From Afipia sp. (GTDB lineage Bacteria; Pseudomonadota; Alphaproteobacteria; Rhizobiales; Xanthobacteraceae), in NCBI GenBank assembly GCA_020056155.1, contig JAGVII010000224.1, positions 1-11,114 on the forward strand: DNA of 11,114 bases, given 5' to 3'. The position numbers were made by a program, and so were the translations under genes. Below the pieces are notes generated by a model, which made no database searches, was not told the DNA's origin, and saw only the letters and a program-made list of their open reading frames with translations. Of the stretch, positions 6,833-11,114 are shown piece by piece (the first letter of the stretch is position 1; each line of letters begins with the position of its first letter).

Positions 6833-6851
6833 ATTGTTTAGAACGTGTCAA
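6822..6851 (-). promoter_or_regulatory. Predicted sigma-70 promoter of the ligase/ABC importer operon
   Basis: On the minus strand a perfect -35 TTGACA (plus strand 6846-6851) is followed after 18 bases by TTATAT (6822-6827), or after 17 by ATTATA. The transcription start would fall near 6815, giving a leader of about 70 bases before the short ORF at 6744. The -10 is covered by the palindrome at 6815-6832. Confidence 0.55.
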
Positions 6852-7009
6852 TTGCCGTCCGTGTGGCGTGACCGCGGCAGCATGACGCCTAAAATTTAAG
6901 CGCCGGCACGAATCCCTATCCGGCGTTCGCCGCCCCACCGGCCCGCGCCGCGCGCATCAACCCGTTGTTCTGCATCGCCAATCTCCCGCCTCGGGGATCG
7001 CATCGAACG
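6852..7009. other. Intergenic stretch with no gene recognised
   Basis: This is the middle of the divergent control region. It holds a weak inverted repeat, GGCGT (6865-6869) with ACGCC (6885-6889), and a short AT tract near 6891-6899. I looked for an NtrC site (TGCAC-N7-GTGCA type) that would serve as enhancer for the sigma-54 promoter and saw no clear match. No convincing ORF or RNA gene is seen. Confidence 0.5.
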
Positions 7010-7019
7010 TTGTACACAA
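7010..7019. promoter_or_regulatory. TTGT-AC-ACAA inverted repeat next to the sigma-54 promoter
   Basis: TTGTACACAA contains TTGT and ACAA as inverted 4-bp arms and directly abuts the -24 element. Sites of this shape are typical of FadR-subfamily GntR regulators, so it could be an operator. At this length a chance occurrence is possible. Confidence 0.3.
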
Positions 7020-7035
7020 TGGCACACCGCTTGCT
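7020..7035 (+). promoter_or_regulatory. Sigma-54 (RpoN) promoter of the biuret hydrolase / permease / allophanate hydrolase cluster
   Basis: TGGCACACCGCTTGCT matches the -24/-12 consensus TGGCAC-N5-TTGCW. The invariant GG (7021-7022) and GC (7033-7034) are separated by exactly ten bases. Transcription would start near 7046, about 20 bases before the hydrolase ATG at 7066, leaving room for the Shine-Dalgarno. Sigma-54 promoters often serve nitrogen-limitation genes activated by NtrC, which fits the cluster. Confidence 0.8.
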
Positions 7036-7065
7036 TCGTTGAGACCGACGAAGAAGGTGATGCCG

Positions 7066-7764
7066 ATGCCGCCAATTAAAAATTCGCTCGTGGCCGAACC
7101 GGCCCCGGTCAGCGTGGTGTGGACGAAGACAGCACTCGTCATCATCGACATGCAGCGCGACTTCCTCGAGCCCGGCGGCTTCGGTGAGACCCTCGGCAAC
7201 GATGTCTCGCAACTCGCAAGCGCCGTGAGACCTTGCGGCCGCGTGCTCGACGCGTTTCGCAAGGCGGGCCTGCTCGTCATTCACACACGCGAAGGTCATC
7301 TGCCGGATCTGTCAGACGCGCCACCCGCCAAGATCGAACGCGGCGCGCCGTCGCTGCGCATCGGCGATCCCGGTCCGATGGGGCGCATTCTCATTCGCGG
7401 CGAAGCGGGCCACGACATCGTCGAAGCGCTGTATCCGGTCAACGGCGAGATCGTGATCGACAAGCCCGGCAAGGGCGCGTTCTACGCGACCGATCTCGGC
7501 GACATTCTGAAACAGCGCGGCATCGAAACGCTGCTGGTGTGCGGCGTCACCACCGAGGTCTGCGTCAACACCACCGTGCGCGAAGCCAACGACCGCGGCT
7601 ACCGCTGCGTCGTGCTGGCGGACTGCTGCGCATCCTACTTCCCCGAATTTCACGAGATGGGCCTGCGCATGATCAAGGCGCAGGGCGGTATCTTCGGCTG
7701 GGTCAGTTCATCGTCAGAGGTTTTAGCGGCACTGAGTTCCGAACCATCGAAAATGATCGCATAG
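7066..7764 (+). CDS. Isochorismatase-fold cysteine amidohydrolase, probable biuret hydrolase (BiuH-like)
   Basis: This is a cytoplasmic amidase of the isochorismatase-like cysteine hydrolase family, 232 residues. The catalytic triad is visible: Asp28 in IIDMQRDF, Lys133 in IDKPGKG, and Cys166 in VTTEVCV. The Lys-Cys spacing of 33 equals that of the characterised Rhizobium BiuH (Asp36, Lys142, Cys175). The segments [40 protein letters not shown] and KAQGGIFG also resemble BiuH as I remember it. The loop after the catalytic Cys ([10 protein letters not shown]) differs from my memory of BiuH. BiuH turns biuret into allophanate plus ammonia, and allophanate hydrolase lies two genes downstream. 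I chose ATG 7066 because AAGG is eight bases upstream; ATG 7060 is too close to it and TTG 7039 would lie upstream of the predicted transcription start. Alternatives are triuret hydrolase or another ureide amidase such as a RutB relative. Confidence 0.8.
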   Translation: MPPIKNSLVAEPAPVSVVWTKTALVIIDMQRDFLEPGGFGETLGNDVSQLASAVRPCGRVLDAFRKAGLLVIHTREGHLPDLSDAPPAKIERGAPSLRIGDPGPMGRILIRGEAGHDIVEALYPVNGEIVIDKPGKGAFYATDLGDILKQRGIETLLVCGVTTEVCVNTTVREANDRGYRCVVLADCCASYFPEFHEMGLRMIKAQGGIFGWVSSSSEVLAALSSEPSKMIA

Positions 7765-7773
7765 GGGCGCGTG

Positions 7774-9360
7774 ATGAGCACATCAGACACGGCTGTGGCT
7801 TCCGGCAAACCGATCCTGTGGGCCCCGGGCGACTGGAACGCCTTTTTCGGCTTCGGCACCAACATTCTCGTCAACATGCTGACGCTGACGGCGCTGCTGC
7901 GCTTCGTGCTGAAAATGCCGGACTCGCTGGTGTTCGGGCGCATCCTGCCGGCGCTCGGGCTGATGATGTTCCTCTCAACGATGTATTACGCGTGGCTGGC
8001 CTATCGCCTTGCGCAGAAGACGGGACGCAACGATGTCTGTGCATTGCCATCAGGCGTCAGCGTTCCGCACATGTTCATCGTCACGTTCGTGATCATGCTG
8101 CCGATCCTGTTAAAAACCAACGATCCGATCAAGGCATGGGAAGCAGGCCTCACCTGGGTGTTCATCCAGAGCTTCATCCTGATGGCGGGCGGCTTCATCG
8201 CGCCATGGATTCAACGCATCACGCCGCGCGCGGCGCTGCTCGGCACGCTCGCCGGCGTTTCGATCGCGTTCATTTCGATGCGCCCGGCGTTCGAGATGTT
8301 CATGACGCCCGTGATCGGCCTGACATGTTTCGCCGTCATTCTCGCGAGCTGGTTCGGCGGCGTGAAATATCCCAAGGGCATTCCGGCGGGCCTCGTGGCC
8401 ATTTTCGTCGGCACCGTGATCGCGTGGGGCTCGAACGTCTTCGGCCTCAATATCGGCGGCATGAGTCTGGCGAAGCTCGGCGCGGCGTTCAGCAATATCG
8501 GTTTCTCGCTGCCGATCCCCGCCATTGGCCACGTGTTCTCAGGCTTTGAATTCATCGGCATCATTCTCGTCACCGCGATTCCGTTCGGCGTCTACGATCT
8601 GGTCGAGGCGATGGACAACGTGGAGAGCGCGGAAGCCGCGGGCGATCACTATCCGACCACGCGCGTGCTGACCGCCGACGGCGTGGTCAGCCTGATCGGC
8701 GCGCTGATGGGCAATCCCTTCATCAACGCGGTCTACATCGGCCATCCCGGCTGGAAGGCGATGGGCGGCCGCATCGGTTACTCGGCCGCGACCGGGGTCA
8801 TGGTGATCGTGCTGGCGTGGCTAGGCGTGATCTCGCTGCTGCTGAATCTTGTGCCGGTCGTCGCGATCCTGCCGATCCTGCTTTACATCGGCATGCTGGT
8901 CGGCGCGCAGGCATTTCAGGCGACGCCCGCGAGCCACGCGCCGGCCATCGTACTCGCATTGACGCCGCATCTCGCCGCATGGGGCAAAACCCTTGTGGAC
9001 GGCGCACTCACGGCGGCCGGCACCAGCGCCGCAGCCGTCGGCATGGACAAACTCGGCGCCACCGGCGTGCTTTATCGCGGCCTCGAAATTCTCGGCGAAG
9101 GCTCGATCCTCTCGGGACTGGTGCTGGCCGCGATGGCGGTGTTCGTGATCGAGCGGGATTTCGTCAAGGCCTCCGCCTTCGCGGCAGCCGGTGCCGTTCT
9201 CACCTTCTTCGGCTTCATGCACGGGCCGGCGGTCGGGATCGGCGTGACGCCGGAGGTTGCGCTGGCCTATGCTCTGGTGGCTGCGGGCTTCTTCGCCTAT
9301 GCCAGATCGGGCGCGGCGACGGCGGCAATGCCCAAGCCTGCCACCGTGCCGGCGGAATAA
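7774..9360 (+). CDS. NCS2/AzgA-like inner-membrane permease, probable ureide or heterocycle importer
   Basis: A 528-residue integral membrane protein with about 12-14 hydrophobic helices, resembling the xanthine/uracil/AzgA permeases of the UraA fold. Candidate substrate-site segments are IPFGVYDLVEAMDNVESAEAAGDHYP (about 269-294, TM8 region) and GNPFINAVYIGHPGWKAMGGR (313-333, TM10 region). The TM10 region aligns with the UraA stretch that ends in TTYGENIG, but here YIGHPG stands in place of the conserved acidic position, so the substrate is probably not a plain nucleobase. I took ATG 7774 over GTG 7771 because AGGGG ends six bases upstream. It begins nine bases after the hydrolase stop, so the two are cotranscribed. 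Uptake of biuret or a related ureide is inferred from the neighbours only. Confidence 0.82.
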   Translation: MSTSDTAVASGKPILWAPGDWNAFFGFGTNILVNMLTLTALLRFVLKMPDSLVFGRILPALGLMMFLSTMYYAWLAYRLAQKTGRNDVCALPSGVSVPHMFIVTFVIMLPILLKTNDPIKAWEAGLTWVFIQSFILMAGGFIAPWIQRITPRAALLGTLAGVSIAFISMRPAFEMFMTPVIGLTCFAVILASWFGGVKYPKGIPAGLVAIFVGTVIAWGSNVFGLNIGGMSLAKLGAAFSNIGFSLPIPAIGHVFSGFEFIGIILVTAIPFGVYDLVEAMDNVESAEAAGDHYPTTRVLTADGVVSLIGALMGNPFINAVYIGHPGWKAMGGRIGYSAATGVMVIVLAWLGVISLLLNLVPVVAILPILLYIGMLVGAQAFQATPASHAPAIVLALTPHLAAWGKTLVDGALTAAGTSAAAVGMDKLGATGVLYRGLEILGEGSILSGLVLAAMAVFVIERDFVKASAFAAAGAVLTFFGFMHGPAVGIGVTPEVALAYALVAAGFFAYARSGAATAAMPKPATVPAE

Positions 9361-9391
9361 GATCAATCATCCAGATGACGGGAAGCGATTT

Positions 9392-11114
9392 GTGACCGAG
9401 ACTGTTGCCGAGATCGTCGCCGCGCATCGCGCGCGGACGACATCACCTGCCGAGACCGTTGCACGCAGCTTCCAGCGCATCCGCGACCACGGCGATGAAG
9501 CCATCTTCATCAGCCTGCGCAATGAGGCCGAGGCCATCGCCGAAGCCGAGGCGCTGATGGCGAAGGGCGACACGTCGCTGCCGCTGTATGGCGTGCCGGT
9601 GGCCGTGAAGGACAACATCGACGTCGCGGGCCTTGCAACCACTGCCGCCTGCCCTGCCTTCTCCTATATGCCGGCGCAAGACGCCAACACGGTGGCACGG
9701 CTGCGCGCAGCCGGCGCCATCGTGATCGGCAAGACCAACCTCGATCAGTTCGCGACGGGCCTCGTCGGCGTGCGCTCGCCCTACGGCATTCCGAAGAATG
9801 CGGTGAATGGCGATCTCGTCCCCGGCGGATCGAGTTCGGGCTCCGCTGTCGCGGTGTCGGCGGGACTGGTGCCGCTGTCGCTCGGCACCGATACCGCAGG
9901 CTCCGGCCGTGTACCCGCGATGCTCAACAACATCGTCGGGCTTAAACCCTCTTTGGGGCTGATGTCGACCTCGGGCGTGCTGCCCGCCTGCCGCACTCTC
10001 GATTGCGTGTCGATCTTCTCGCTCAATGTCGACGACGCCATGATCGCGCTCAATGCGATGGCCGGATACGACGCCGCCGATCCCTATTCGCGCGACCGCT
10101 TTGTCGGCCCGGTGACGGGTTTTCCGCCGGGCATCCGGCTCGGCATTCCGCGCAAGGGACAACTGAAATTTTTCGGCGATGCTCTCTCCGAGCAGGGTTA
10201 CGACGCGGCGGTGGCGCGGCTGACCGCGCTCGGCGCCACGCCGGTCGAGTTCGACCTCGAGCCATTCTACGAGACCGCGCGGTTGCTCTACGAAGGGCCG
10301 TGGGTCGCGGAGCGATATCTGGTGATCCGCGATCTGCTCGCGGCCGATCCCGATGCGGTTCATCCGGTGACGCGCGAAATCACGCTTCAGGGAGAAAAAC
10401 TCACGGCTGCGGACACCTTCGCGGCGCTCTACAAGCTAGAGGCCATGCGGCAAATCAGCCGGACGACCTTCGAGAGCATCGATGCCATGGTGCTGCCGAC
10501 CGCGCCAACGGCCTACACCGTCGAACAGGTGCTGGCGAACCCGATCGAACTGAACAGCCGCAACGGCACCTACACCAATTTCGTCAACCTGCTGGACCTG
10601 TGCGGCCTCGCCGTGCCGGCATCGATGCGCAGCGACGGCATTCCGTTCGGCATCACGCTGCTCGCGCCTGCGGGCCGCGATGCGCAACTCGCCAGCATCG
10701 GGCGCGTGTTTCATGCCGACACCAAGCTCAAGACCGGCGCCAAGGGCGTGGCGCAACCGCCGCTCACGCCGGTCTCGAAAGAACCCGGCAAGGACGAAGT
10801 GGCCATCGTCGCGGTCGGCGCGCACCTGTCGGGCATGGCGCTGAACCATGAACTGCTGTCGCTCGGCGGCCGCCTGATCGAGGCGACATCGACCACGCCG
10901 GACTACAGGCTCTATGCGCTGAAGGGCACGGTGCCGCCCAAACCCGGGATGCTGCGCGTCGACCCCGGCACGGGTTCTGCCATCGCCGTCGAAGTGTGGG
11001 CGCTGCCGACAAAGGCTTTCGGCGCATTCGTCGCCGCGATTCCCTCGCCGCTGTCGATCGGCACCGTGCGTCTTGCAGACGGCTCCGGCGTCAAGGGCTT
11101 TCTGGTCGAGGCCG
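9392..11114 (+). CDS. atzF: Allophanate hydrolase (partial, C-terminal end beyond window)
   Basis: This enzyme hydrolyses allophanate, ending in ammonia and CO2. About 574 of the usual 600 or so residues are visible, and the frame stays open to the window edge. The amidase-signature domain has the Ser-cisSer-Lys triad: Lys73 in VAVKDN, Ser147 in PGGSSSGSA, and Ser171 in DTAGSGRVPA. The 74 and 24 residue spacings match those of AtzF (Lys91, Ser165, Ser189). LLYEGPWVAERY (298-309) holds the Tyr/Arg pair, eight apart, that binds allophanate in the yeast enzyme. From about residue 468 the second, AtzF-type domain begins, with VGAHLSGMALNHELLSLGG. The GTG start has GGGAAG six bases upstream. It follows the permease by 31 bases. 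No urea carboxylase is in view, so allophanate probably comes from the BiuH-like enzyme. Confidence 0.93.
   Translation, partial: MTETVAEIVAAHRARTTSPAETVARSFQRIRDHGDEAIFISLRNEAEAIAEAEALMAKGDTSLPLYGVPVAVKDNIDVAGLATTAACPAFSYMPAQDANTVARLRAAGAIVIGKTNLDQFATGLVGVRSPYGIPKNAVNGDLVPGGSSSGSAVAVSAGLVPLSLGTDTAGSGRVPAMLNNIVGLKPSLGLMSTSGVLPACRTLDCVSIFSLNVDDAMIALNAMAGYDAADPYSRDRFVGPVTGFPPGIRLGIPRKGQLKFFGDALSEQGYDAAVARLTALGATPVEFDLEPFYETARLLYEGPWVAERYLVIRDLLAADPDAVHPVTREITLQGEKLTAADTFAALYKLEAMRQISRTTFESIDAMVLPTAPTAYTVEQVLANPIELNSRNGTYTNFVNLLDLCGLAVPASMRSDGIPFGITLLAPAGRDAQLASIGRVFHADTKLKTGAKGVAQPPLTPVSKEPGKDEVAIVAVGAHLSGMALNHELLSLGGRLIEATSTTPDYRLYALKGTVPPKPGMLRVDPGTGSAIAVEVWALPTKAFGAFVAAIPSPLSIGTVRLADGSGVKGFLVEA

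Noticed and set aside
6865..6889. GGCGT...ACGCC inverted repeat as an NtrC enhancer site
   Set aside because: Only five outer bases pair and the sequence does not match the NtrC consensus, so I do not claim it as an enhancer.
7039..7065. TTG start at 7039 or ATG at 7060 for the BiuH-like hydrolase
   Set aside because: TTG 7039 lies upstream of the transcription start predicted from the sigma-54 promoter. ATG 7060 is only two bases from the AAGG site, whereas ATG 7066 has correct spacing.
6916..7299. 127-codon minus-strand frame across the divergent promoter region
   Set aside because: It has no ribosome-binding site or recognisable motif, and it runs antisense through the sigma-54 promoter and the N-terminus of the hydrolase.
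7233..8549. 438-codon plus-strand frame overlapping the hydrolase and the permease
   Set aside because: It is an Arg/His-rich shadow of two well-supported genes in another frame, with no recognisable domain.
9375..9395. Six-codon ORF beginning ATG at 9375 ahead of allophanate hydrolase
   Set aside because: No ribosome-binding site is evident for it and it is too short to judge. The GTG at 9392 has its own Shine-Dalgarno.

Overview
The window comes from a GC-rich alphaproteobacterium, most likely of the Bradyrhizobium / Rhodopseudomonas / Afipia group (Nitrobacteraceae). This rests on codon use, on the protein families, and on two families of short palindromic repeats. The repeats translate into the peptides 'VIASDAKQS...' and 'MAGTSPAMT', which are very common in that group. 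The genus cannot be fixed from the sequence alone.

Minus strand, positions 1-6744: one probable operon read right to left. It holds an 18-codon leader ORF, a feruloyl-CoA-synthase-type acyl-CoA ligase (fcs-like), and a complete branched-chain/aromatic-acid (HAAT) type ABC importer: binding protein (livK-like), permeases livH and livM, and ATPases livG and livF (livF is cut by the window edge). The importer would bring in a carboxylic acid and the ligase would activate it to a CoA thioester. A phenylpropenoid or related aromatic acid is the most likely substrate, by inference. Three of the gene junctions (livK/livH, livH/livM, livM/livG) carry palindromic repeats set just upstream of the next Shine-Dalgarno. 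At livM/livG the repeat is translated and forms the last tenth or so of LivM.

Intergenic region, 6745-7065: a divergent control region. Toward the ligase there is a sigma-70-like promoter whose -10 is buried in a TGCA-N6-TGCA palindrome, with a related site 42 bp away. Toward the right-hand genes there is a full-consensus sigma-54 (RpoN) promoter (TGGCAC-N5-TTGCT) about 30 bp before the first start codon.

Plus strand, 7066-11114: a tight three-gene cluster of an isochorismatase-fold cysteine hydrolase closely resembling biuret hydrolase (BiuH), a 528-residue NCS2/AzgA-like permease, and allophanate hydrolase (atzF, its C-terminal end cut by the window edge). Together they make a plausible nitrogen-scavenging route: uptake of a small ureide (biuret or a relative), hydrolysis to allophanate, then ammonia and CO2. 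The sigma-54 promoter fits control by nitrogen limitation. This cluster is the most interesting part of the window.
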